Source of the DNA: Thiothrix subterranea | GTDB taxonomy: Bacteria > Pseudomonadota > Gammaproteobacteria > Thiotrichales > Thiotrichaceae | Reading direction: 5' to 3' | NCBI RefSeq assembly: GCF_030930995.1 | Contig: NZ_CP133217.1 | Span: 1,116,001 to 1,180,000 of the forward strand | Length of the DNA: 64,000 bases | Shown here: positions 9,322 through 18,449 of the stretch, in pieces | Layout of the letters: the number at the start of each line of letters is the position of its first letter | How positions within the stretch are numbered: the stretch's first letter is position 1 | The notes under the pieces: model-generated | What the model saw: only the letters and a program-made list of their open reading frames with translations | Database searches by the model: none | Told to the model about the DNA's origin: nothing | Position numbers and translations under genes: made by a program

Positions 9322-10653
9322 TTAATCGTGTTGCCCAACATACTGATCAATCGCTTCCAAACTAAACCCCTGATACGCAAACGCATACCCCGCAAATACC
9401 TGTTCCAGCTTCTCCGCCTTGTGTTGCAATGCCGCAATGCGGATACGATCCGGGTTCATTTTCACCTCCCCGACCAGCACTTGCTTGTCCAGATCGTTGA
9501 CGGCGACCACATCAATCTCATTCTGGTTGCCGCGTTCCCAATAGCTGCCAATCTGGTTGTAATGGCCTGTGCCTGCCAACAGGACGTGAAACAGGCGTTC
9601 CAATACCATGCCGCTGTAAGTGGAGAGGTCACGTTCCAGAATACGTTTGATATAGGCGAAGTTTTCCGCTTCCACTGCGCTGTTGTTGCGGTAAATAAAG
9701 CGGAACCAGAAATTCAGGAAGTTATCCTTGATGAAGTATTTCTGGACTTTGCTGCCCGGTTTGGCGTTGATGGGTTTGCGCACGGCGATGACATCGTATT
9801 CATTCTGTAAGCGTGCCAGATAACCGCTGACATTGGTGGCAAGGATGGATTCCAGTTCCCCACGCCCGGTTTTGCCGCTCGCCAGCAATTCCAGAATGGA
9901 GAAATAAGTGGCGTATTCCTTACCGAATTCTTCAATCAGCACATGCTTGCCTTCCTCCAGAAACGGCGAGTTTTTGCTGAACACAAAATCCATGATGGCA
10001 TCGCGCCCATACACGGCATTGTCGTGCAGGATTTCAAGGTAGCGCGGAATACCACCCGTCAGCAGATAGGCATAAAACAGGTTTTCAGGAGTGTATTGCT
10101 GCGCATGTTGCAGGATTTCGTGGATGGTCTGCGGCTTGAAAGGTTTCAGATACAGGATGCGGTCAGCCCGCCCGAACAGGGGTTCTTTGTTGTTCTGGAA
10201 GATTTTCACCATCAGCGAATGCACCGAGCCGACAAACATCAAGTGAATGCGGGTTTGCTGGCGACACTGATCCCACAGGTTCTGGATTTCTGAATACACC
10301 GCCGGATTGATGCGGTAAAACTCCTGAAATTCATCAATGATCAACACGTAAGGCTGGGTTTTGCCGATTTCCAGCAACAACCGGAACACATCGCGGAAGT
10401 GCTGGATGTCGCCGAACACGGGCACGTCGAAGGTGTTTTTGATGATGTCGACGCATTCGGCACAGATCAGTGATTCGCTTTTTTTGGCAATGAACAGATA
10501 CAGGCTTTGCCCACCCTTGCATGATTCTCTGGCAAGCAAGGTTTTACCTACCCGCCGACGACCGGTCATGACGGTCATTTTACCGCCGGAAGCGGCTTGT
10601 GCGGTTATCGTCCGCAATTGGGCGAGTTCGTCTTCCCTGCCGTAGAATTGCAT
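9322..10653 (-). CDS. AAA ATPase with C-terminal PD-(D/E)XK-like DUF234 domain
   Basis: A protein of 443 residues. The N-terminal P-loop domain has Walker A GRRRVGKT near residue 32 and a Walker B-like VLIIDEFQEF. A middle winged-helix region follows, then a C-terminal nuclease-like segment NEIDVVAVND...VLVGEVKM with the acidic and Lys residues of the PD-(D/E)XK fold. The family (archaeal-type ATPase, DUF234) is widespread, often laterally transferred, and of unknown role. It is a single gene. Its 5' region carries the 9-bp inverted repeat described separately. Confidence 0.8.
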   Translation of the reverse strand: MQFYGREDELAQLRTITAQAASGGKMTVMTGRRRVGKTLLARESCKGGQSLYLFIAKKSESLICAECVDIIKNTFDVPVFGDIQHFRDVFRLLLEIGKTQPYVLIIDEFQEFYRINPAVYSEIQNLWDQCRQQTRIHLMFVGSVHSLMVKIFQNNKEPLFGRADRILYLKPFKPQTIHEILQHAQQYTPENLFYAYLLTGGIPRYLEILHDNAVYGRDAIMDFVFSKNSPFLEEGKHVLIEEFGKEYATYFSILELLASGKTGRGELESILATNVSGYLARLQNEYDVIAVRKPINAKPGSKVQKYFIKDNFLNFWFRFIYRNNSAVEAENFAYIKRILERDLSTYSGMVLERLFHVLLAGTGHYNQIGSYWERGNQNEIDVVAVNDLDKQVLVGEVKMNPDRIRIAALQHKAEKLEQVFAGYAFAYQGFSLEAIDQYVGQHD

Positions 10654-10690
10654 TATAGTAACTTAGGTTATCGTAATGCAGGTTACTATA
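10654..10690. promoter_or_regulatory. Inverted repeat upstream of the ATPase gene
   Basis: TATAGTAAC (10654-10662) and GTTACTATA (10682-10690) form an exact 9-bp inverted repeat with a 19-bp spacer. The repeat sits immediately upstream of the start of the minus-strand ATPase. Position and symmetry suggest an operator or promoter-overlapping site. No cognate regulator is identified. Confidence 0.4.
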
Positions 10691-10779
10691 GTTGCTTTTG
10701 TGATAATCCGCGAGTCCCCTAGGCATTTTCCAGCCGAATACGTTAGGATGCGCTTTTTAGCATCTTGGGAGCAGACGGC

Positions 10780-11379
10780 ATGGGTTATCAGCGTCGAGCA
10801 GCGATTTGGGTAACGCTAGGCGTAGCCGCCATTGGGGTAGTGGCTTGTAAGCCTGCGCCCGATAATCCCAAACCAAGCGCTGGCAAAACAAGCACTGGCG
10901 CTGAGTCCGTCACTTGCCCCTCACACCAATGGGTCAAGGCAAGCAATGGTGTCGAGGTCAATTACGCGCATATCTTTTGTGGCGAGTTGAACAATAAGGG
11001 GCGGGTAGTCGGTTTCCATTCGCGCCCGCAAGGTAGTGACCCCAGCACGGTAGCCAAGGTGCGAATCACCCAAAAGCCCAATAAACAAGGGCTTTACGCC
11101 GGGCAATGGGAATGGGGCGGCAAGCAGAACGAGAACAAATTTTCCACCTTCTACCCTGACCATTGCACCCCAAGCCAAGTGATTAATACCATCGGGTATG
11201 CTGCTCGCAATCAGCAAGATTGCCCGAAAAGTGCGCCCAATTGGGCATGGTGTGGTTTCAATGCGCCGAAACAGGGTGATGCGGCGGCTTACTGCCAGAG
11301 TGCCGACGGCACACCGTTCCTGATTGCCGGAGCATCGTCGTCACGCGGCGGTGTTAATACCGCTTTCCCCCTACGCTAA
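10780..11379 (+). CDS. Predicted lipoprotein of unknown function
   Basis: About 199 residues from the ATG at 10780, preceded by TTGGGAG. An in-frame TTG at 10765 is less likely. The N-terminus (RRAAIWVTLGVAAIGVVAC) is a signal peptide with a lipobox ending in Cys. The mature part is Cys-rich (SVTCPSHQW, HIFCGEL, PDHCTPSQV, QDCPKSAPNWAWCG), suggesting a disulfide-bonded periplasmic domain. The EndoU-like phrase GVEVNYAHIFCGELNNKGRVVGFHSRP resembles C-terminal nuclease or toxin domains, which may hint at an EndoU-type fold, but this is weak. The following gene begins 24 bp later and may be its partner. Confidence 0.7.
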   Translation: MGYQRRAAIWVTLGVAAIGVVACKPAPDNPKPSAGKTSTGAESVTCPSHQWVKASNGVEVNYAHIFCGELNNKGRVVGFHSRPQGSDPSTVAKVRITQKPNKQGLYAGQWEWGGKQNENKFSTFYPDHCTPSQVINTIGYAARNQQDCPKSAPNWAWCGFNAPKQGDAAAYCQSADGTPFLIAGASSSRGGVNTAFPLR

Positions 11380-11402
11380 ACGCTGCTTGAGGAACAATAC
11401 CG

Positions 11403-11714
11403 ATGATACATGAACACGAATGGCAGCAATGGCAACAGCAAAGTGCAGGCCACGCCGCTACTGCCGCTTTTTTGCTGCTGGACGTACAAACCAACCTGAC
11501 GATGCTGGAAACCTTGCAGGCAGCACTCGACAAGATTAAAGAAAATTCCGATGCGGAGCCTTATGTCATCAGTGGCAACAGCTATTTCATCCAACTACAG
11601 CCGCAGCAAGTCTTGATTGAAGAACTGTATGGCGATGATTACGCCGAACCTATCGCCATCAGTTTGGGTGATTTTAGTGATGCCTTGGGGTATTGGCGTA
11701 CCCAACAGGCATAA
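11403..11714 (+). CDS. Small acidic hypothetical protein
   Basis: A protein of 103 residues, no signal peptide, acidic and predicted helical then beta-rich (EPYVISGNSYFIQLQPQQVLIEELYGDDY). It starts 24 bp after the preceding lipoprotein gene with GAGGAA nine bases upstream, so the two are likely cotranscribed. Its cytoplasmic acidic character beside a secreted EndoU-like protein would fit an immunity-type partner, but I do not recognise the family. Confidence 0.6.
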   Translation: MIHEHEWQQWQQQSAGHAATAAFLLLDVQTNLTMLETLQAALDKIKENSDAEPYVISGNSYFIQLQPQQVLIEELYGDDYAEPIAISLGDFSDALGYWRTQQA

Positions 11715-11754
11715 AAAACGCCCACCGATCCGAAAACCGGCAGGCGCGACCACT

Positions 11755-11788
11755 GCCGTAGAGACGCAAAATTTTGCGTCTCTACGGC
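11755..11788. repeat. Perfect 34-bp palindrome, GTAGAGACGC repeat family
   Basis: Two exact 17-nt arms meet in the centre (core GTAGAGACGCAAAA). The palindrome lies between convergent genes, where it could terminate transcription in both directions. Near-identical relatives occur at 38319-38346 and 40785-40812. Confidence 0.85.
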
Positions 11789-11806
11789 CCCTCAACTGTT
11801 TAAACG

Positions 11807-12307
11807 TTACTCACCATTCGGAATAATCAACACCGGCACTTTGCTATGTTGCGTCACCGTCCGCGCCGTTGACCCCAGCATGGTATGCCCGCTGGCTTGC
11901 CGCGTATGGCTACCAATCACGATTAAATCCACCCCGTGCGTTTCGGCGTAATGGTTAATCACATCCGCCGGATTCCCCGCGCTGACCGCAATTTTGTCGA
12001 TCAACTCATCCTTGTCCTTGCAGATGTCATCCTCTTCCGCGCAGTAGTTTTTCAAGCGTTCGCGCATGGTTTCAATCACTTGATTCATGCTTTCCTGCTC
12101 GATGTCGTGGATTTCCTTGCCCGGCATGTACATCGACAAAATCGCTGTCCCGGTCGAGCCAATCGGTGCAACCGCGTGCAACATAATGATCTTTGCTTTG
12201 TGGATACGTGCCAGATTGATCGCCTGCCGGAACACCGGGCGCATGTGCGTACCCAGATTGGTGGCGTACAAAAGGGTTTGGAACGGTTTTATTTCACTCA
12301 TGCTCAT
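11807..12307 (-). CDS. Universal stress protein, UspA family
   Basis: A single Usp domain of 166 residues. It begins KPFQTLLYATNLGTHMRPVF and ends with the nucleotide-binding signature LIVIGSHTRQASGHTMLGSTARTVTQHSKVPVLII, which has the G-2x-G-9x-G pattern of ATP-binding Usp proteins. It starts 6 bp downstream of dctM on the same strand with an AAGGAG ribosome-binding site; the ATG at 12301 is an alternative start. Usp genes commonly follow TRAP transporter genes, where some bind nucleotide near the transporter. A regulatory role in C4-dicarboxylate uptake is inference. Confidence 0.9.
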   Translation of the reverse strand: MSMSEIKPFQTLLYATNLGTHMRPVFRQAINLARIHKAKIIMLHAVAPIGSTGTAILSMYMPGKEIHDIEQESMNQVIETMRERLKNYCAEEDDICKDKDELIDKIAVSAGNPADVINHYAETHGVDLIVIGSHTRQASGHTMLGSTARTVTQHSKVPVLIIPNGE

Positions 12308-12313
12308 AGCTCC

Positions 12314-13597
12314 TTACAGCATCCCCATTACCCGTGGCAGCCACAGGCTGATTTCCGGCACATACGTGATCAGCATCAGGAACGCCAGCATGGTGTACAG
12401 CCAAGGCAATACCGCCACGGTGAGTGCTGACAGGCCCATTTTGGTAATCCCCGACGCGACGTACAAGTTCAAACCCACCGGCGGGGTGATCATCCCGATT
12501 TCCATATTCACCACCATAATAATGCCGAAATGCACCGGATGAATGCCCAACGCCATTGCCATTGGGAACAAAATTGGTGCGAAAATCAGCATAATGCTGG
12601 ACGGTTCCATAAAATTACCCGCCAACAGCAGCAGGATATTCACCGCAATCAGGAACGTGATAATGCCCATGCCTTGCTCCGTCATCCATGAAGCCAATGA
12701 TTGCGGAATGTTTTCATTGGTCAACAGGAAGGAGAACAATACTGCATTGGTGATGATGTACAACAACATCGCCGACATACTGGCAGAATTCAGCAGCACA
12801 CGCGGTATGTCTTTCAGGCTCAAGTCCTTGTAAACAAATACTGCAATCACAAAGGCATACACCGCACTCATCGCCGCCGCTTCCGTTGGGGTGAAAATGC
12901 CGGTGTAAATCCCGCCCATCACCACCACGATCAGCAGCAAACCCCAGACCGAATCTTTAAAGGCTTTCAGGCGTTGCTTCCAGCTTGCTTTCGGCTGACG
13001 CGGGAAATTGCCTTTTTTAGCACGATACCAAGTAGTGCCACCGAGGAACAGTGTCAGTATCAACCCCGGAATAACCCCAGCGATGAACAGTGCCCCAATC
13101 GACGAGTTGGTTGCTACTGCATACATCACCATCACGATAGAGGGCGGAATCAAAATGCCCAAACCACCGGAAGAAGCGATGACCCCCGCGCCAAATTCCT
13201 TGGGGAAACCTGCTTTCACCATCGCGGGTAACAGAATCGAACCAATCGCCACCACCGTCGCAGGGCTAGAACCAGACACCGCCGCGAACAATGCGCAAGC
13301 CATAACGCCCGCCAAGCCCAAACCGCCGAACCAATGCCCGACCATCGACGTGGCAAAGTTGACCATGCGTTTCGCCACCCCGCCGTGAGTGAGGAAATTC
13401 CCGGCAAGGATGAAAAAGGGAATTGCCATGATCTCGAATTTTTCAATCCCGGTGAACAGCTTCAAGGCCACCGATTCCACTGGCACATTGGTCATGGTAA
13501 ACAGGAAGGTCATCACCGTTAGCCCCAGTGCAATCGACACGGGCATCCCGGTGAGCATCAATAACATCAATAAGGTGAAAATGATTAATGCAGTCAT
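12314..13597 (-). CDS. dctM: TRAP transporter large membrane subunit DctM
   Basis: A protein of 427 residues and about 12 hydrophobic segments, starting MTALIIFTLLMLLMLTGMPVSIALGL, typical of the DctM family. It contains the signatures GGVAKRMVNFA and SGGLGILIPPSIVMVMYAV, and a C-terminal MITPPVGLNLYVASGI. It forms the ion-coupled translocation channel of a TRAP system taking up C4-dicarboxylates or other organic acids. Its start overlaps the dctQ stop by 4 bp. The substrate is inferred from the DctP/DctB resemblance. Confidence 0.93.
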   Translation of the reverse strand: MTALIIFTLLMLLMLTGMPVSIALGLTVMTFLFTMTNVPVESVALKLFTGIEKFEIMAIPFFILAGNFLTHGGVAKRMVNFATSMVGHWFGGLGLAGVMACALFAAVSGSSPATVVAIGSILLPAMVKAGFPKEFGAGVIASSGGLGILIPPSIVMVMYAVATNSSIGALFIAGVIPGLILTLFLGGTTWYRAKKGNFPRQPKASWKQRLKAFKDSVWGLLLIVVVMGGIYTGIFTPTEAAAMSAVYAFVIAVFVYKDLSLKDIPRVLLNSASMSAMLLYIITNAVLFSFLLTNENIPQSLASWMTEQGMGIITFLIAVNILLLLAGNFMEPSSIMLIFAPILFPMAMALGIHPVHFGIIMVVNMEIGMITPPVGLNLYVASGITKMGLSALTVAVLPWLYTMLAFLMLITYVPEISLWLPRVMGML

Positions 13598-14214
13598 GGC
13601 TTTTGCTCCACTACCGGGAAGGGTTCAGCATCATGCAAGCCTTCCACATGCCCGTGATCATGGTGAGGCAACTCGCCCGTTTGCCAGTATTTCACCAGCA
13701 CTTGCAGAAAACGGAAGCACATCAAGGCCGAGCCGAGTGGTACGGCGAGATAGACGACCCAAGTGCGCCATTCCAGATCTGGCGTGGTGGGACCTTCGTA
13801 ATACGGGGCAGTTTCCATTCCCAAAGTACTTAACACGGCGTAAGCCATGCCGTTGTGCCAGACCAGATTGGAACCCAGCACCGCGACTAATGCGGTAAAG
13901 AATGCGCCTGCACACAAGGCGATGATGGTAGTTATGCGGCGATTGTCAGGTGATAAGCTGTTTACCACCACATCCACGCCGACGTGGATGCCTTGACGCA
14001 CCCCGTAAGCAGCGCCAAATTTCGCCATCCACACGAACAGGATAATGCACAACTCTTGCGCCCAGCTCAGGTGAATGCTTAATAAAAAATCCTGGAACGC
14101 ACCCAGCGGCAAGCCGGAAGCGTAACGGTGTACCACTGCCACAAAAATCACGATGGTGGCAGCCGCCAGCAAGACACTAATCAATACTTCTTCGAGATGA
14201 TCGAGCCACTTCAT
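13594..14214 (-). CDS. dctQ: TRAP transporter small membrane subunit DctQ
   Basis: About 206 residues with four transmembrane segments and the DctQ signature WAQELCIILFVWMAKFGAAYGVRQGIHVGVDV. The ATG at 14214 has a strong GGAGGAG ribosome-binding site; an upstream TTG is rejected. The C-terminal tail is His-rich (HHDHGHVEGLHD). It is separated from dctP by an IS110 element starting about 115 bp upstream of this start. Transcription from the dctP promoter may therefore be interrupted, and expression may depend on readthrough or the IS. Confidence 0.92.
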   Translation of the reverse strand: MKWLDHLEEVLISVLLAAATIVIFVAVVHRYASGLPLGAFQDFLLSIHLSWAQELCIILFVWMAKFGAAYGVRQGIHVGVDVVVNSLSPDNRRITTIIALCAGAFFTALVAVLGSNLVWHNGMAYAVLSTLGMETAPYYEGPTTPDLEWRTWVVYLAVPLGSALMCFRFLQVLVKYWQTGELPHHDHGHVEGLHDAEPFPVVEQKP

Positions 14215-14240
14215 ACATTTCTCCTCCAAAATGTATTTAA

Positions 14241-14330
14241 GAACCCCTCACCCCCTAGCCCCCTCTCCCTCAAGGGGCGAGGGGGAACAAGAATGAAGCG
14301 TCTTTTAGCCCCTCTCCCCTTGAGGGAGAG
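14241..14330. repeat. C-rich palindromic repeat element, distal part
   Basis: The segment contains CCCCTCACCCCCTAG, then CTCTCCCTCAAGGGG, and later the partly complementary CCCCTCTCCCCTTGAGGG. This is a hairpin-rich dispersed repeat of a type common between genes. Its other flank, reading CTAGGGGTTGGGGTGAGGGG at 15481-15500, lies on the far side of the IS110 insertion. Together they form one element into which the IS inserted. Confidence 0.75.
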
Positions 14331-14349
14331 CAACTGTCTTGATGTTGTG

Positions 14350-15480
<1,131 letters not shown>

Positions 15481-15482
<2 letters not shown>

Positions 15483-15507
15483 AGGGGTTGGGGTGAGGGG
15501 TCTTCCT
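15481..15507. repeat. C-rich palindromic repeat element, proximal part
   Basis: CTAGGGGTTGGGGTGAGGGG is the inverted counterpart of CCCCTCACCCCCTAG at 14246-14260. It lies directly downstream of the dctP stop and is the outer flank of the element interrupted by IS110. Confidence 0.7.
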
Positions 15508-15508
15508 C

Positions 15509-16516
15509 TTATTTGGAAGGATCAAACCCGGTAGCACTGTAAACGGAGTCGATCACGTCTTTGCCAATCCGCTCAGCCATTTCGGTATGGACAGGCGCAA
15601 GGGCTTTTTGCATGGCTTTGGTTTCGTCTTCGGTCGGGGTATAGATTTCGGTTTTGCCAGACGCTTTCACTGCTTCCAGTGCCTTGTCGTTTTCTGCTTT
15701 GGCAATTTCGTTGGCGAAATCGGTGGATTCTTTCATCGCTTCATCCAGACCTTTGCGCACGTCTTCTGGCAGCTTTTCCCAGAAATCTTTGTTCGCAATC
15801 ACCGCGTAACCCAAGTAACCGTGGTTGGTGACAGTCGCATTCTTTTGCACTTCGTGCATTTTTTGGGTGAACAGGTTGGAAGGCGGGTTTTCAGTACCGT
15901 CAACAACGCCGGTTTGCAGGGCTTGGTAAGTTTCGGAGAATGGCATGACTTGTGGGTTTGCGCCCAATGCCCGCATTTGCGCTTCTAACACTTTGGAAGA
16001 CTGGATGCGCATTTTCAGACCTTTGTAATCTTCCGGTGCTTTCAGCGGTTTGCCCGCACTCATGACTTTGAAACCGTTGTCCCAATACGCCAGCCCTTTC
16101 ACGCCTTTGGGTTCGAGTTTTGCTAACAGGCCAGCACCGACTTCGCCTTGGGTGACTTTGTGCAGGTCGTCGTAGCCACGGAAAATGTACGGTAGGTCGA
16201 ATACTTCAAATTCTTTCACACCCAAGGGGCCGAATTTTGCCAGTGATGGCGCGAGCATCTGGACTGCACCCATTTGCAGGGCTTCCATTTCTTCCTTGTC
16301 TTTGTAGAGGGTGCTGTTGGGGTAAACTTCAACCTTGACCGCGCCTTTGGTTTTTTCTTCAGCCAGTGTTTTGAACTTGTCAGCCGCTTTGCCCTTTGGA
16401 GTATCCGGTGCAACCACGTGGCTGAACTTGATTACGATGGGGTCAGCAGCGTAGGAATACATACTGAACAAGCCAAGGGCAACAGCGGTAGTCAGGGTTA
16501 ACAGTGTCTTTTTCAT
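15509..16516 (-). CDS. dctP: TRAP transporter solute-binding protein DctP
   Basis: About 335 residues from the ATG at 16516, preceded by GGAGAGAGAG; an upstream TTG is rejected. It has a Sec signal peptide (MKKTLLTLTTAVALGLFSMYSYAADP). The DctP-fold signatures include IKFSHVVAPDTPKGKAADKF, the substrate-Arg region YKGLKMRIQSSKVLEAQMRALGANPQVMPFSE and the VDGTENPPSNL loop. It captures the carboxylate in the periplasm and delivers it to DctQM. dctQ and dctM lie downstream on the same strand but behind the IS110 insertion. A sigma-54-like promoter precedes it. Confidence 0.94.
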   Translation of the reverse strand: MKKTLLTLTTAVALGLFSMYSYAADPIVIKFSHVVAPDTPKGKAADKFKTLAEEKTKGAVKVEVYPNSTLYKDKEEMEALQMGAVQMLAPSLAKFGPLGVKEFEVFDLPYIFRGYDDLHKVTQGEVGAGLLAKLEPKGVKGLAYWDNGFKVMSAGKPLKAPEDYKGLKMRIQSSKVLEAQMRALGANPQVMPFSETYQALQTGVVDGTENPPSNLFTQKMHEVQKNATVTNHGYLGYAVIANKDFWEKLPEDVRKGLDEAMKESTDFANEIAKAENDKALEAVKASGKTEIYTPTEDETKAMQKALAPVHTEMAERIGKDVIDSVYSATGFDPSK

Positions 16517-16559
16517 CTCTCTCTCCAAACGAATTACGGTTAAACACCCGATTTGTATT

Positions 16560-16574
16560 GGAAGAAACGTGCCA
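16560..16574 (-). promoter_or_regulatory. Candidate sigma-54 promoter of dctP
   Basis: On the minus strand the sequence reads TGGCAC-N5-TTCC, against the consensus TGGCAC-N5-TTGC. The -24 element is perfect and the -12 element has one substitution. It lies about 45 bp upstream of the dctP start. A DctB/DctD pair that would use sigma-54 is encoded at 690-3760. The -12 mismatch keeps confidence moderate. Confidence 0.5.
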
Positions 16575-16672
16575 ACGGCATTGATTGTGGAAAAGTCTTT
16601 TTATTTTCATTAATAAACAATAACTTGATCTGTTTGCACTCGTTGATTTGTGGGACTAATAAGCCGACGAGC

Positions 16673-16719
16673 GGCGGATTTCCGCCGAATGCCTAGGGAT
16701 GGGCTGGCGGATTTCCGCC
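16673..16719. repeat. Duplicated GGCGGATTTCCGCC hairpins
   Basis: GGCGGATTTCCGCC occurs at 16673-16686 and 16706-16719. Each copy can form a 6-bp hairpin and each is followed by CCTAGG. They lie just past the rtcR stop on the minus strand and before the dctP promoter, so they may act as a transcription barrier. No T-run follows. Confidence 0.6.
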
Positions 16720-16721
16720 GC

Positions 16722-18314
16722 CTAGGTGAGTTGCTGGAAGGTTAGCCCGTATTTCTGCAAATACACCCGCAGGCGGTGCGAATCGTTCGCGCTGGCGCGT
16801 TGGGTGCGGCTGACGTTGAACAGGCTGCGCCCCGCATCCGCAAGGCTTTTCGCCGTGCGGCACACGCGGATGACTTCCGCCAATTGCACCCGGTCGAAAT
16901 GGTCGATGGTTTCCAGCACCTCATCTGCCACGAATTCGCGCAATACGCTATCGGTATTATTGCTGGCTGCGACTTCCTGAAAACTGCCCCAGTCGTAGCG
17001 CAAGCGGCGGATTTCTTCCGTCACGCTTTCCTCGGTAATGCGCCCGCCATTTGCCAACGTTGCCATGCGTGTGATGCTGGAATTGAGGTCGCGGAAATTC
17101 GCCCGCCAGGTTGCCGCAGGGGTTTGCGCAAACGCGAGGTATTGTTCGCGGGCGGCTTTGTTGAAGCTGACTTTATGCCCGACTTTGCGGGTGAATTGCT
17201 GCAATTCGTATTCGATATTCGCCTCCAAATCTTCGAGGCGGTGGCGTAAACCGGGTAATTCATACGTCCACAAATTGATGCGAGCCAGCAAGTCTTCGCG
17301 GAATTTGCCGTCACGCACGCGCTGGAACAGGTCGCGGTTGGTTCCGGCAATCAGTTGGAAGTCGCTGCTGGTTTCCTTGTCGCTGCCGAAGGGGGTGAAT
17401 ACTTTGTCTTCGATGGCGCGGAGTAACATCGCTTGTTCGTCCAGCCCCAATTCGCCGATTTCATCCAGAAACAGCAAACCCTTGTCGGCTTCACGCAGCA
17501 AGCCGCTGCGGGCGGTGAGTGCGTCGGTGAACGCGCCTTTCACATGCCCGAACAGCGCGGACATGGCATTGTCGCCGCGCAAGGTAGCGCAGTTGACTTC
17601 CACCAGTTTGCCGCTGACTTGCCCTCGCTGCTTTTTGAGGGCGTAAATGCGTTTGGCGAGGCGCGATTTGCCCACGCCGGTTGCCCCCGTGAGCAGGATG
17701 GGCGCGGCGGAGCGGATGGAGACTTGTTCGAGTTGCGCAATCAGGGCATTGAAGGCGGGGTTGCGGGTGTCGATGCCACCTTTGAGGTACGCCATGCCTT
17801 CCTGTGCTTCGCGCTCGAAGCGGCTGGCGATTTGGTCGTAGCGCGACAAGTCGAGGTCGATGATTTGCAGTGTGCCTTGTGTGCCTTCCTTGCTGGGGGA
17901 GGTTTGCAAGAGTTTGCCGGGGATGTAATTGGCTTCGGTGAGCAAGAACAGGCAGATTTGCGCGACATGCGTACCGGTGGTGATGTGGACGTAGTAATTG
18001 CTTTGTTCCGGGTCGAAACGGTAGTGGCGGGTGAAATCGTGGAGCTGGCTGTAAACTTCGCCGAAATCCCACGGGTTGTTGTAGTTGACGACGTGGCTGG
18101 TGAGGCGCGTGTTGGGGGCAAGTTCGTGCATGTCTCGTAGGGTGATACCCGCCAGTTCGGCCTCGTCTTCGTGGTGAATCAGCACGAATTCATCTACCGA
18201 AAAATCGGGGTGCATGAGGATGCCGACGGAGGGTCGCCAGCGCGAATGGCGGCGTTTACCTAAGCCTTGGTGGTCAAGGCGCGAGCCGAGGATGCCGATG
18301 ACGGTGGTTTTCAT
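16722..18314 (-). CDS. rtcR: RtcR, sigma-54-dependent regulator of RNA repair
   Basis: A protein of 530 residues. The N-terminal CARF-type RtcR sensor domain (~1-185) starts VIGILGSRLDHQG and includes NYYVHITTGTHVAQICLFLLTE. The AAA+ domain has Walker A GATGVGKS and Walker B LLFLDEIGEL. The sigma-54 contact loop reads GAFTDA instead of GAFTGA. The C-terminus is a helix-turn-helix region. RtcR activates rtcBA-type operons in response to RNA damage products. rtcB in this window is 13 kb away at 31200 behind a consensus sigma-54 promoter, rather than adjacent and divergent as in E. coli. Confidence 0.93.
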   Translation of the reverse strand: MKTTVIGILGSRLDHQGLGKRRHSRWRPSVGILMHPDFSVDEFVLIHHEDEAELAGITLRDMHELAPNTRLTSHVVNYNNPWDFGEVYSQLHDFTRHYRFDPEQSNYYVHITTGTHVAQICLFLLTEANYIPGKLLQTSPSKEGTQGTLQIIDLDLSRYDQIASRFEREAQEGMAYLKGGIDTRNPAFNALIAQLEQVSIRSAAPILLTGATGVGKSRLAKRIYALKKQRGQVSGKLVEVNCATLRGDNAMSALFGHVKGAFTDALTARSGLLREADKGLLFLDEIGELGLDEQAMLLRAIEDKVFTPFGSDKETSSDFQLIAGTNRDLFQRVRDGKFREDLLARINLWTYELPGLRHRLEDLEANIEYELQQFTRKVGHKVSFNKAAREQYLAFAQTPAATWRANFRDLNSSITRMATLANGGRITEESVTEEIRRLRYDWGSFQEVAASNNTDSVLREFVADEVLETIDHFDRVQLAEVIRVCRTAKSLADAGRSLFNVSRTQRASANDSHRLRVYLQKYGLTFQQLT

Positions 18315-18449
18315 TGGGATAGTGATGTATGTATAAAAATAGAGTGATTAGTTTAGCAGAATCAAAGGGTTGATACGCCACAGCAAGACATTGGCTATTT
18401 TTGGTATTATAATACTAAAAAATCGCATAAAAGCAGGTATTGCAGTAAG

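Noticed and set aside
9180..9437. Minus-strand frame encoding PYFV-type repeats
   Set aside because: It overlaps the ends of two real genes, has no ribosome-binding site and is explained by the 33-bp DNA repeats.
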